Below, piece by piece: positions 25,731 through 33,783 of a DNA stretch of 64,000 nt (position 1 is its first letter; the number at the start of each line of letters is the position of its first letter). The stretch comes from Actinophytocola glycyrrhizae (lineage in GTDB: Bacteria > Actinomycetota > Actinomycetes > Mycobacteriales > Pseudonocardiaceae), in assembly GCF_042653545.1 (NCBI RefSeq), contig NZ_JBHSIS010000022.1, forward strand, positions 1 to 64,000, written 5' to 3'. The notes below the pieces were generated by a model that did not search any database, had not been told where the DNA came from, and saw nothing but the letters and a program-made list of their open reading frames with translations. Both the position numbers and the translations under genes were made by a program.

Positions 25731-26960
25731 GTGACCCAGCCACCCACGAGCACGCCGGTCCTGATCACCGTGACGGGACCGGACAAGCCGGGGGTTTCCT
25801 CGGTGCTGTTCGCGGTCCTCACCCGCCACGGTGTCGACATCCTGGACGTCGAGCAGGTCACCATCCGCGGTCAGCTGGTCCTCGGGGTGCTCGTCGGCAC
25901 CGACCACGACCCCGAGGGGCTGCAGGAGGCGGTAGAGCAGGCCATGGCGACGGTGACGATGCACGTCACTGTCGAGGTGGGTGCCGACTCGCAGTCCCCG
26001 TCCCGGCTCGGTTCGAGCCACGTGCTGGTGGTGCTCGGCCGTCCGATGCCTGCGCGGGCGTTCGCCGAGGTGGCGCGGCGGCTCGCCGCGCTGGACGCCA
26101 ACATCGACGCCATCCGCCGGGTCGCCGACTACCCGGTCACCGGCTTGGAGCTGCGGGTGTCGGTCGCGCACGACACGCGTGAGTCGGACGCCGAGCTGCG
26201 GTCCGCGCTCGCGGAGGTCGCATCCCGCGTCGGTCTGGACATCGCGGTCGAACGCGAGGGCCTGACCCGGCGGGCCAAGCGGCTCGTGGTGTTCGATGTG
26301 GACTCGACGCTCATCCAGGGCGAGGTCATCGAGATGCTCGCGGTCCACGCGGGCTGCGAGGACGAGGTCCGCCAGGTCACCGAGGCCGCGATGCGCGGCG
26401 AGCTGGACTTCGCGCAGTCGCTGGAACGGCGGGTCGCGTGCCTGGCGGGGCTGCCGGAGTCGGTGCTGGACGAGGTCGCGGACTCGCTGCAGCTGATGCC
26501 GGGCGCCCGCACGACCGTCCGCACGCTCAAGCGGCTGGGGTTCCGCTGCGGCATCGTGTCCGGCGGTTTCACCCGGATCATCGAGCGCCTCGCCGACGAT
26601 CTGGGCCTGGACTTCTTCGTCGCGAACGAGCTAGAGGTCGTCGACGGCAAGATCACCGGCCGGTTGCTCGGCGACATCGTGGACCGGGCTGGCAAGGCGG
26701 ACGCGCTGCGGAAGTTCGCCGCCGAGTTCGGTGTGCCGCTGGCCCAGTGCGTGGCGATCGGCGACGGCGCCAACGACATCGACATGCTGACCACCGCCGG
26801 TCTCGGGGTGGCGTTCAACGCGAAGCCCGCGCTGCGGGAGGTCGCCGACACCGCGCTGTCGCACCCGTACCTGGACGTCGTGCTGTTCGTGCTCGGCGTG
26901 ACACGTGCCGAGGTCGAGGCCGCCGACGCGGCCGACGGCCTGACCCTGCCCCGGTCATGA
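25731..26960 (+). CDS. serB: Phosphoserine phosphatase
   Basis: Last step of serine synthesis, a HAD-family phosphatase of 409 residues. Two ACT-like domains (about 1-85 and 95-170; ITVTGPDKPGVSSVLFAVL) probably bind serine for feedback control. The catalytic domain has the nucleophile motif VFDVDSTLI, the Ser/Thr motif IVSGGFTRI, the Lys region RAGKADALR and the metal motif AIGDGANDIDML. The GTG start is three bases after the ctaD stop. Its end overlaps the next gene (ATGA). Confidence 0.96.
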   Translation: MTQPPTSTPVLITVTGPDKPGVSSVLFAVLTRHGVDILDVEQVTIRGQLVLGVLVGTDHDPEGLQEAVEQAMATVTMHVTVEVGADSQSPSRLGSSHVLVVLGRPMPARAFAEVARRLAALDANIDAIRRVADYPVTGLELRVSVAHDTRESDAELRSALAEVASRVGLDIAVEREGLTRRAKRLVVFDVDSTLIQGEVIEMLAVHAGCEDEVRQVTEAAMRGELDFAQSLERRVACLAGLPESVLDEVADSLQLMPGARTTVRTLKRLGFRCGIVSGGFTRIIERLADDLGLDFFVANELEVVDGKITGRLLGDIVDRAGKADALRKFAAEFGVPLAQCVAIGDGANDIDMLTTAGLGVAFNAKPALREVADTALSHPYLDVVLFVLGVTRAEVEAADAADGLTLPRS

Positions 26961-27721
26961 GCGGAGCGGTACTCGACCCGCTCGCGGCGCGGTACGCGGA
27001 GTGGCTGGGCATGCCCGCGGCCGCCACGAGAGAAGCGATCGACGACGACCCGGCCGAGGTCCGTGCCATGCCGGTGGTGCTGCGCATGGAACGCGCGGAC
27101 CCACCTTCCCGCACGCCGCTGCTGGAGGCGGCGGCCGCCGCGGCGGTGGCGGTCTGCCTGGATCCCCGAGCCGACGACGAGTGGCACGAGCCGCTGGCGG
27201 CGTGGGTGGACGTCGCCATCCGCAAGGTTGCCCGCCGGGCTCGCGGTGCCCACTGGGAAGCGGTCCAGTCCCTCCCTGGCGTGACGATCACCGTCGACGG
27301 TGCGCAGGTGCGGGCACTGCTGCCGGGCAGGGTCGCGGAGATGCCCAAGGAGGTCACGCGCCTGCAGATCTCGGGCAGCGAGGTCCCGGACGACGACCCC
27401 GGCCCGGTCCCGGACGGTGTCCCGGTCCTGTGGCTGAACCCGGCCGTGGCGATGACCGCGGGGAAGGCGGCCGCACAGGTGGGCCACGCGTCGATGCTGC
27501 TGGCGGCGGCACTGCGCGCGGACGGCCAGGAGTCGTACTTCGACGACTGGAAGGACTTCCGCTGCGCGGTCCGCACCCCCTCGCGGCAGGACTGGGCGGC
27601 ACTCCACCCCGGCGACGACCCGCTTGGCGCGTGGCGGCGCCGCCGCGTGGTCGCGGTCCGGGACGCGGGTTTCACGGAAGTGGACCCCGGCACGGTGACC
27701 GTGCTGGCACAACTGCCCTGA
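26957..27721 (+). CDS. Pth2-like peptidyl-tRNA hydrolase domain protein
   Basis: Protein of 254 residues. The C-terminal half has the Pth2 pattern LWLNPAVAMTAGKAAAQVGHASMLL, whose core is GKAAAQVGHA, and a closing block DAGFTEVDPGTVTVLAQLP. The N-terminal 100 residues are an extension without a known domain. Pth2 enzymes cleave peptidyl-tRNA. In actinobacteria this divergent form is commonly next to serB, as here, and whether it is an active hydrolase is not established. Its ATG overlaps the serB stop codon. Confidence 0.82.
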   Translation: MSGAVLDPLAARYAEWLGMPAAATREAIDDDPAEVRAMPVVLRMERADPPSRTPLLEAAAAAAVAVCLDPRADDEWHEPLAAWVDVAIRKVARRARGAHWEAVQSLPGVTITVDGAQVRALLPGRVAEMPKEVTRLQISGSEVPDDDPGPVPDGVPVLWLNPAVAMTAGKAAAQVGHASMLLAAALRADGQESYFDDWKDFRCAVRTPSRQDWAALHPGDDPLGAWRRRRVVAVRDAGFTEVDPGTVTVLAQLP

Positions 27722-27731
27722 CACCGTCGCG

Positions 27732-27835
27732 GCCCGCGAAGCGGGCACGTGTCCCGAACGGCGTTCTCGGGACGGTGCCGACGTCGTGAGAGTGCCGATA
27801 GGGGCATCCAGCGTCCCTATCGGCACTCTCACGAC
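27732..27835. terminator. Three consecutive hairpins between convergent genes
   Basis: Hairpin 1: GCCCGC (27732-27737) with GCGGGC (27741-27746). Hairpin 2: GTCCCGA (27751-27757) with TCGGGAC (27767-27773). Hairpin 3: a perfect 21-bp inverted repeat, 27783-27803 with 27815-27835, arms beginning GTCGTGAGAGTGCCGA, loop of 11 bases. They fill the gap between the Pth2-like stop and the DUF397 stop, so they probably end transcription from both sides. The rest of the gap, 27836-27901, shows nothing further. Confidence 0.75.
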
Positions 27836-27901
27836 ATCAGCGACGTCCTGAAAGTGGTGCGGTTTGCCAGTGCATCACCGATGGCAGGACGGAGACCGGC
27901 C

Positions 27902-28099
27902 CTACTTCGTGGCGGTCAGCAGGGCGTGCCAGGCGATGGCGGGGACGACCAGGGCGGGGCCTTCGGCGTTCTTCGAATCCCGCAACGCGGTCGCGTCGCT
28001 GAGGATCGCCACCTCTACGCAGTTGTCGTTTCCGCCGCCGGTGCCGCTGCTGAAGCTGCTCTTGCGCCACCGTGCGCCGGTGAGGTCCACAGTGGACAT
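27902..28099 (-). CDS. DUF397 domain protein
   Basis: Small protein of 65 residues with the full DUF397 signature: ARWRKSSFSSG near the N-terminus, NCVEVAIL in the middle, and LRDSKNAEGPALVV before the C-terminal Trp segment. In actinobacteria DUF397 proteins are encoded beside Scr1/Abx-type helix-turn-helix regulators, as here, and the pair behaves like a toxin-antitoxin-like or developmental switch in studied cases. It lies 12 bases downstream of its partner gene. Confidence 0.93.
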   Translation of the reverse strand: MSTVDLTGARWRKSSFSSGTGGGNDNCVEVAILSDATALRDSKNAEGPALVVPAIAWHALLTATK

Positions 28100-28111
28100 C
28101 GCGTTCGCCTC

Positions 28112-28957
28112 TCAGCTCGACCACAACTCGTTCGCCACCCGCTCGATCAACTCGATCGATGCTTCGGGAGTCAACGCCAACGATCGGAGGTGGCGAAACC
28201 TCAGTCTAGCCGGTTCGACGTGTTCGGATTTGTCCTGCCGCTCGTCGCCGAGCGCGTGCAGGGCGTAGCTGATGCCGGGCTGCCCCGCCAGAGGGAAGTC
28301 CAGCACGGTGAACGGACCGACCAGGGCCTCGTTCGAGATCAGGCTCGTGGGCAGGATCCGCAGCGTCACAGTCGGCAACTCGTTGATCAAGGTGAGGTGC
28401 AGCAACTGGTTGCGCATCACGGGCGGCCCGCCGACGGGAAGGTGGAGGGCGGACTCGTGCAGGACGGCGTCCAGTTCGAGCGGGTGTTCCTCGTCGGTCA
28501 GCCGTTCCTGGCGGATCATCCGGACGGCGAGCATGTTGGCGAGCCAGTCCTCGCTTCGGCGTTCCCGCCCGGACAGGAAGAGCGCCCTGGCGTAGTCGGC
28601 GGTCTGCAGGAGCCCCGGCACGAACGACAGTTCGTAGGTGCTGGCCCGGGTGGCGGCGGTCTCCAACGCGACGAAGGCCTTGTCGGAAACGCCGTACTGG
28701 CGCCACCAGTCGGGGGCGCGGGCCTGGCGGATCATGTCCAGCAGGTCGTCCATGCGCTGGTCGTAGACGTCCATCATCGAGCGGAGCAGGTGCACGTTGA
28801 CGCCGCCGAAGCCGTTCTCGAAGCGGCTCAGCGCGCTCCTGGTGATCTCCAGCCGTGCCGAGGCCTCGACGACGGTCAGCCCGGCGTGCCGCCTGGCCAG
28901 GCGGATGCGCCTGCCGACCTCCTGGCGCAGCACTACCGGGCTGATGTGTGTGGCCAC
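28112..28957 (-). CDS. Scr1-family helix-turn-helix regulator (DUF5753)
   Basis: Regulator of 281 residues. An N-terminal XRE-type helix-turn-helix (GRRIRLARRHAGLTVVEASA, then RLEITRSALSRFENG) is followed by the DUF5753 domain (SFVPGLLQTADYARALFL, VRMIRQERL, LHLTLINELPTVTLRILP). GTG 28957 is preferred because the DNA-binding fold begins within ten residues; a longer in-frame extension is compositionally a shadow. It is co-encoded with the DUF397 protein just downstream, which it probably regulates or binds. Confidence 0.92.
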   Translation of the reverse strand: MATHISPVVLRQEVGRRIRLARRHAGLTVVEASARLEITRSALSRFENGFGGVNVHLLRSMMDVYDQRMDDLLDMIRQARAPDWWRQYGVSDKAFVALETAATRASTYELSFVPGLLQTADYARALFLSGRERRSEDWLANMLAVRMIRQERLTDEEHPLELDAVLHESALHLPVGGPPVMRNQLLHLTLINELPTVTLRILPTSLISNEALVGPFTVLDFPLAGQPGISYALHALGDERQDKSEHVEPARLRFRHLRSLALTPEASIELIERVANELWSS

Positions 28958-29010
28958 ATGACCACTGTCCGCGTGCACGCCCGCGCGCGGGATCTCACCA
29001 CCCGATCGAG

Positions 29011-29334
29011 CTACCGCTGTCGTTGCCACACGACGAACAGGCCGTCCTCCGTGGTGGTCATGGCCTCGACGAACGCGTCGTTGTCGAACTCCGGCAGCGA
29101 TTGCAGACGGTTCATCAGGTCGTCGGCCGACGGGTGGCCCGCCGGGACCGCACACCCGCCGCCGCCCTCCGCGACCAGCAGGAAGAACACGTCTTCCTTC
29201 CACGGGCCTTCCGGGGTGGTCCTGATCGCGACCTCCGACAGCTTCGCCCAGGTCACCGACTCCTCGGAGCCGTCGGCCAGTTGCCGGCGGACGCCGTCGT
29301 CGTCGACCGTGATGCCGGTGTCAGCAGTGGACAC
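29011..29334 (-). CDS. Conserved hypothetical small protein
   Basis: Protein of 107 residues with a beta-rich pattern: GVRRQLADGSEESVTWAKLSEVAIRTTPEG, core EESVTWAKLSEVAIRT, then EDVFFLLVAEGGGGCAVPAG and a helical end with LPEFDNDAFVEAM. This resembles a PH-like or immunity-like fold of unknown role. GTG 29334 has AAGGAG 6 to 7 bases upstream. It follows dinG by 14 bases on the same strand and is likely co-transcribed with it. Confidence 0.75.
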   Translation of the reverse strand: MSTADTGITVDDDGVRRQLADGSEESVTWAKLSEVAIRTTPEGPWKEDVFFLLVAEGGGGCAVPAGHPSADDLMNRLQSLPEFDNDAFVEAMTTTEDGLFVVWQRQR

Positions 29335-29348
29335 GCATTCTCCTTTGC

Positions 29349-31382
29349 TCAGTTCGCCGCGTCGTCGAGGCGGCCGAGCGCCGCCCTGACGACGTCGGGG
29401 TCGCTCGTCGTCCAGTAACTCGGCAGTGACGAGCGGAGGAATCCGCCGTACCGCGCGGTCGCCAGACGGGGGTCGAGGATCGCGATGACACCGCGATCGT
29501 CGGTGCTGCGCAGCAGGCGTCCGGTGCCCTGCGCGAGCAGCAGCGCGGCGTGGGTGGCCGCGACCGACAGGAAACCGTTGCCGCCACGGGCTTCCACCGC
29601 CCGCTGCCGCGCCGACGCCAACGGGTCGTCCGGCCGGGGGAACGGGATCCGGTCGACGATCACCAACTGCAGGGAAGGGCCGGGCACGTCGACGCCCTGC
29701 CACAGCGACAGCGTGCCGAACAGGCACGTCGTCTCGTCCTCGGCGAACTTGCGGACCAGCAGCGCCGTCGAGTCCTCGCCCTGGCACAGGATCTCCAGGC
29801 CGGACCGCTTCCGCAGCTCCTCCGTCGCCTGCTTGGCCGCACGCATCGACGAGAACAGGCCCAGTGTGCGGCCGCCCGCCGCCTCCATGAGCTCGGAGAT
29901 CTCGTTCAGGTACGCGGGCGGCAGCCCGTCCCGGCCCGGCGGCGGCAGGTGCCTGGCCAGGTAGAGGATGCCCTTGCGGGCGTGGTCGAACGGCGAGCCG
30001 ACGTCCAGCGACGTCCACTTCGGACCGTCCACGGACTTCTCCGACGCCGCGCCCGGCACCTGCACGCTCGGGCCGTTCTCGGGCGGCAGACCCCACGAAC
30101 GCGCCATGGAGTCGAAGTTCCCGCCCAGTGTCAGCGTCGCGGACGTCAGCACGGTCGTGGTGGCACCGAACAGCCGCTCCCGCAGCAGCCCGGACACTGC
30201 CAGCGGCGCCACCTTGATGGTCGGCGGCCGGGGCGGGCCCATGCCGCTGTCGCCGGTGCGCCACACGACGTCCCGCCGCTGCGCGGCGTCCCCGTCCCAC
30301 GCGTCGAGCAGCCGCACCGCCGTGTCGTGCACCTCTTCCAGCTGCGAAAGGGCGAGCTTGCGCATCGTCTGCACGTCGACGTCGCCGGTCTTGTCCGAAC
30401 CGAGCCCGGTGATGCACGCGTGCGCGGCGTCGCGCAGCGTGGTCAGCGTGCCGAGCAGAGGCTTGGGCATCTCGTCGAGCCGCCCGGTCGGCAGGTCGTC
30501 CATGATCAGCGCGAGCCCGTCGCCAGCCTCCATCAGCCGGTCCGCGATCTCCTGGTCGACGACCCGGCTCGCGCGGCGCGCCGCCGCGTTGACCGTGCCG
30601 GAGGTCAGCTCGGCGGTGGCGACGGACGTGACGCGGTCGACCAGGTCGTGCGCCTCGTCCACGATCACCAGGTCGTGTTCCGGCAGCACCTGGTAGCCCT
30701 GCAGCGCGTCGATGGCGAGCAGCGCGTGGTTGGTGACGATCAGGTCCGAGCGCCCGGCCTCGGTCCGCGCCTTCTCCGCGAAGCAGTCGGTGCCCATCGG
30801 GCAGCGGGACGCGCCGAGGCACTCCCGCGCGGTCACCGACACCTGCCGCCACGCCTGGTCGGACACGCCGGGCACCAGCTCGTCGCGGTCGCCGGTCTCG
30901 GTGTCCGACACCCACTCGCGCAGCCGCTTCACCTCCCGCCCGATCCGCGACACCTCGAACGGGTCGAACAGGGCGGCGTCGTCCTGCTCGTCCTCCATGC
31001 CGCTGTCGAGCTTGTTGAGGCACAGGTAGTTGCGCCGGCCCTTGAGGATCGCGAACGTCGGCTTGCGACCGAGCGGTTTGGACAGCGCCTTCTCCAGACG
31101 CGGCAGGTCGCGGTCGACGAGCTGCCGCTGCAGCGCGATCGTGGCGGTCGAGACGACGACCGTCGACTCGGTCGCCACCGCGTGACGCAGCGCGGGGACC
31201 AGGTACGCGAGCGACTTGCCGGTGCCGGTGCCCGCCTGCACGGCGAGGTGATCACCGGTGCGGATCGCCTTGCCGACGGCCTCCGCCATGGCGACCTGAC
31301 CTGGGCGTTCGCTGCCCCCGACCGCTCCGACCGCGGTCGCGAGCAGTTCGTTCACCCCGGGCAGGTCGGTGGAAGACGGCAC
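29349..31382 (-). CDS. dinG: ATP-dependent helicase of the DinG/XPD family
   Basis: Superfamily 2 iron-sulfur helicase of about 677 residues, acting in DNA repair and at R-loops or recombination intermediates in known relatives. Walker A is AGTGTGKSLAYLV, the DEAH box is VIVDEAHDLVD, and late motifs include LFGTLSLWQGVDVPG and QGTGRLLRSTDDRG. Four cysteines between motifs I and II (LCLNK, then ECLGASRCPMGTDC) fit the 4Fe-4S ligands. GTG 31382 is the likely start; an in-frame extension to 31457 exists. The dinG-pncB-clpS gene order is conserved in mycobacteria, here with extra genes inserted. Confidence 0.93.
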   Translation of the reverse strand: MPSSTDLPGVNELLATAVGAVGGSERPGQVAMAEAVGKAIRTGDHLAVQAGTGTGKSLAYLVPALRHAVATESTVVVSTATIALQRQLVDRDLPRLEKALSKPLGRKPTFAILKGRRNYLCLNKLDSGMEDEQDDAALFDPFEVSRIGREVKRLREWVSDTETGDRDELVPGVSDQAWRQVSVTARECLGASRCPMGTDCFAEKARTEAGRSDLIVTNHALLAIDALQGYQVLPEHDLVIVDEAHDLVDRVTSVATAELTSGTVNAAARRASRVVDQEIADRLMEAGDGLALIMDDLPTGRLDEMPKPLLGTLTTLRDAAHACITGLGSDKTGDVDVQTMRKLALSQLEEVHDTAVRLLDAWDGDAAQRRDVVWRTGDSGMGPPRPPTIKVAPLAVSGLLRERLFGATTTVLTSATLTLGGNFDSMARSWGLPPENGPSVQVPGAASEKSVDGPKWTSLDVGSPFDHARKGILYLARHLPPPGRDGLPPAYLNEISELMEAAGGRTLGLFSSMRAAKQATEELRKRSGLEILCQGEDSTALLVRKFAEDETTCLFGTLSLWQGVDVPGPSLQLVIVDRIPFPRPDDPLASARQRAVEARGGNGFLSVAATHAALLLAQGTGRLLRSTDDRGVIAILDPRLATARYGGFLRSSLPSYWTTSDPDVVRAALGRLDDAAN

Positions 31383-31510
31383 AGGCAGACGGTACCTCCG
31401 ACCCCCGACAGTCTCGTGCGGCCACCCGGTTACCACTACCGGGTTGTCTGTGTGCACTACCGGGTGGCTGGCCTGGCCCGCGGCGTGGGTGCCGGGTTCT
31501 CCTCGTCGCC

Positions 31511-32149
31511 ATGAGATTTCGTAGCACTTTCAGCGTGGTGTGCCTGGCGGCCGCGGGCCTCGCGTTCACCGCGGCGCCCGCCGGTGCGGCGCCCGGCGAC
31601 GCGGTCGCGGAGGGCTCGGCGGGTGGCGTCACCATCGGCGAGGCCACGGTGGGGCCGATCGCCTCGTGCAGCACCGAGGGCCCGTCCTCCGGCGAGTCCG
31701 GCGAGGTGGCCGTGCCGAACGTGGCCACGTACTCCTCGGGCACCTCGACGTGCACCATCGACGAGGCGGGCGAGATCGCGAAGACGACCGTCACCGGTGG
31801 CCGGTTCCGCTTCGACGCGCTGCTGCCCCACGGCGGCCCCCGGCTCCGCCTGTCCGACTACACCGCGACGTGCGAGACGACGCTGACCGGCAGCAACTCG
31901 TCGATCCGGTTCTCCGGTCTGCACGGTGTCACGGTGCCATCAGAGCTGCCGTCGAACCACGTGGTGACGATCCCGGGTGACCTGGACGGCAAGCCGCTGG
32001 CGACGGTGACGTTCAACGAGGCGGTGACCCCGTCGCCCCCCGACGGCAGCATGACCGTGCACCTGATGCACATCCGCATGTTCCCGGAGGGTGGCCCGAC
32101 CCCCGGTGACGCGTACGTGGGCACGGTGCGCTGCGCGCCGGTGCCCTGA
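31511..32149 (+). CDS. Secreted protein of unknown function
   Basis: Exported protein of 212 residues with a Sec signal peptide (MRFRSTFSVVCLAAAGLAF, cleavage after AGAAPG-like text near residue 27). The mature part is beta-rich, contains about four cysteines that could pair (SCSTEG, STCTID, ATCETT, VRCAP), and resembles choice-of-anchor P type extracellular proteins. No catalytic motif is seen. It is transcribed alone, divergent from dinG and convergent with the DUF6204-like gene. Confidence 0.75.
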   Translation: MRFRSTFSVVCLAAAGLAFTAAPAGAAPGDAVAEGSAGGVTIGEATVGPIASCSTEGPSSGESGEVAVPNVATYSSGTSTCTIDEAGEIAKTTVTGGRFRFDALLPHGGPRLRLSDYTATCETTLTGSNSSIRFSGLHGVTVPSELPSNHVVTIPGDLDGKPLATVTFNEAVTPSPPDGSMTVHLMHIRMFPEGGPTPGDAYVGTVRCAPVP

Positions 32150-32176
32150 GATCGCGCGGCGCCGGCGGGCCCCGGC

Positions 32177-32500
32177 CTACCGGCGCCGCCTGACCTTGAT
32201 CAGGTCCATGTCGGTGGCGGACGCCTTCAGGTCGCGGAAGTCCACCCCGAGCCCGTCCACCGCCGCGGCGGCACGCGCCTTTCCCCGCTCGCACGCGGCC
32301 TTCTCGGCCTCGGCGGGCAACTCGACGCGGAAGCTGAAGAAGTCCAGGGCGTGGTCGTAGGCCAGCGACCCGGCCTCGGTGAACCCGGCGGCGAGCATGT
32401 CGTGCTCCCCGGCGACGGCCCGCAGCCGTGCGCGGCCCTCGTCGTCGAGTTCGGTGAACCGGCCGCGTACCAGCACGCGGTAGGTGTGCTCCTCGGTCAT
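32177..32500 (-). CDS. DUF6204-like small protein
   Basis: Protein of 107 residues, ferredoxin-like in secondary structure: TYRVLVRGRFTELDDEGRARL, core YRVLVRGRFTEL, then LDFFSFRVELPAEAEKAA and a basic C-terminus IKVRRRR. ATG 32500 follows AAGGAG by 6 bases. The family is common in actinobacteria and has no known function. Confidence 0.75.
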   Translation of the reverse strand: MTEEHTYRVLVRGRFTELDDEGRARLRAVAGEHDMLAAGFTEAGSLAYDHALDFFSFRVELPAEAEKAACERGKARAAAAVDGLGVDFRDLKASATDMDLIKVRRRR

Positions 32501-32522
32501 GCGTTCTCCTTGCTGGGCAGGC

Positions 32523-33155
32523 TCAACGCAGGTTGCCACCCCTGACCGGACGGCGGCCACTCAATTGCCCCGCCCCGAGTATCGCGTCGTGCCGGGGTGT
32601 GCGGCGGACGGTGTGCACCACCACCGCCACGAGTGCGCCCAGCGCCGCCAGTGCCATGTCCTTGTGCGCGTCCCACATGTCGCCCTGCTGGCCGTTGTAC
32701 GCCTCGGCCGTGCCCGGCGCCAGCAGCTCCGCGATGCCCCACTCGAACAGTTCGTACAGCGCGCTGGTCGCGAGTACGACCTCCAGCGCGCGCACCGGTC
32801 TCAGGCGTAGCGCCATCGCCAGGCACAGCCCGTACGCGAAGTGCACCAGCCGGTCGAAGTGGTTGCGCTCCCAGCCGAACACCTCGGAGAGCCGGAAGCC
32901 GAACAACCCGCCGGTCCAGTCGTCGTAGGGCACCGACGAGTACAGCCAGCGCGCCGCGATCGTGTGCAGCGTCAGGAAGACCAGCGCCCACGTCCACACC
33001 CGGGCCGGCAGCCCGATCCGCCGGTGGACCCACCACAGCCCGCCGAGCGCCACCACCGTCAGCGAGCTGTGCAACGCCTGCTCGGCCGGCCACGGCGGGG
33101 CCCACCACGTCGCCGCGGCCACCGCACCGAACAGCGCCAACCCCCAGAGATGCAT
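32523..33155 (-). CDS. DUF2238 (YjdF-type) membrane protein
   Basis: Integral membrane protein of 210 residues with about six hydrophobic helices. The family motif WERNHFDRLVHFAYGLCLA and the later blocks SALYELFEWGIAE and QGDMWDAHKDMALAALGALV identify DUF2238. Conserved Glu, Asp and His residues inside helices suggest transport or an intramembrane enzyme, but no function is established. It lies between a DUF6204-like gene and pncA on the same strand. Confidence 0.88.
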   Translation of the reverse strand: MHLWGLALFGAVAAATWWAPPWPAEQALHSSLTVVALGGLWWVHRRIGLPARVWTWALVFLTLHTIAARWLYSSVPYDDWTGGLFGFRLSEVFGWERNHFDRLVHFAYGLCLAMALRLRPVRALEVVLATSALYELFEWGIAELLAPGTAEAYNGQQGDMWDAHKDMALAALGALVAVVVHTVRRTPRHDAILGAGQLSGRRPVRGGNLR

Positions 33156-33222
33156 CCGTGCAGACTGCTGTACGGCAGGGCCGGCCGGGCGCGGAGTTAC
33201 CGAACTGGAACGGTCGGCGCCT

Positions 33223-33783
33223 TCACGGCAGGCGGGGTGTGCCGGTCAGCGTCACGCCCGCGTCGCGGAGCCGGGTCAGCGCGGACTCCACCGTCGGCGC
33301 GGCGACCCCGGCCGTCAGGTCCAGCAGCACCCGCGTCCGGAACCCGTTCGCGGCGGCGTCCAGCGCGGTCGCCCGCACGCAGTGGTCCGTCGCGATGCCC
33401 ACCACGTCCACATCGGACACGTCGTGCGCGCGCAGCCAGTCGGCGAGCGGCGTGCCCTCCGGCGTGGTGCCCTCGAACCCCGAGTACGCCGCCGCGTGCG
33501 CGCCCTTGGAGAACACGGCCTGGATCCCGGCCACGTCCAGCGCCGGGTGGAACGACGCCCCCGAGGTGCCTGCCCGGCAGTGCACCGGCCACGTGTCGAC
33601 GTAGTCGGGTTCCTCGCTGAAGTGCGCGCCGGGGTCGATGTGGTAGTCCCGCGTCGCCACGACCTGGTCGTAGGCCCCGTAGAGCGCGGAGATCTCCGCC
33701 GCCACCGCGGCCCCGCCCGCCACCGCGAGCGAGCCGCCCTCGCAGAAGTCGTTCTGCACGTCCACGACAATGAGCGCTGTCAT
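33223..33783 (-). CDS. pncA: Nicotinamidase
   Basis: Hydrolyses nicotinamide to nicotinate in the NAD salvage pathway; also the enzyme type that activates pyrazinamide in mycobacteria. It has 186 residues of the isochorismatase fold. The Asp of VDVQNDF, the metal ligands in RDYHIDPGAHF, the Lys of SKGAHAAAYSGF and the catalytic Cys of GIATDHCVRATALDA are all present. Its ATG overlaps the pncB stop (TGATG), so the two consecutive salvage steps are translationally coupled. Confidence 0.95.
   Translation of the reverse strand: MTALIVVDVQNDFCEGGSLAVAGGAAVAAEISALYGAYDQVVATRDYHIDPGAHFSEEPDYVDTWPVHCRAGTSGASFHPALDVAGIQAVFSKGAHAAAYSGFEGTTPEGTPLADWLRAHDVSDVDVVGIATDHCVRATALDAAANGFRTRVLLDLTAGVAAPTVESALTRLRDAGVTLTGTPRLP

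Noticed and set aside
23883..26348. Minus-strand open frame of 821 codons opposite ctaD and serB
   Set aside because: Composition is that of a shadow frame, and both opposite genes are certain.
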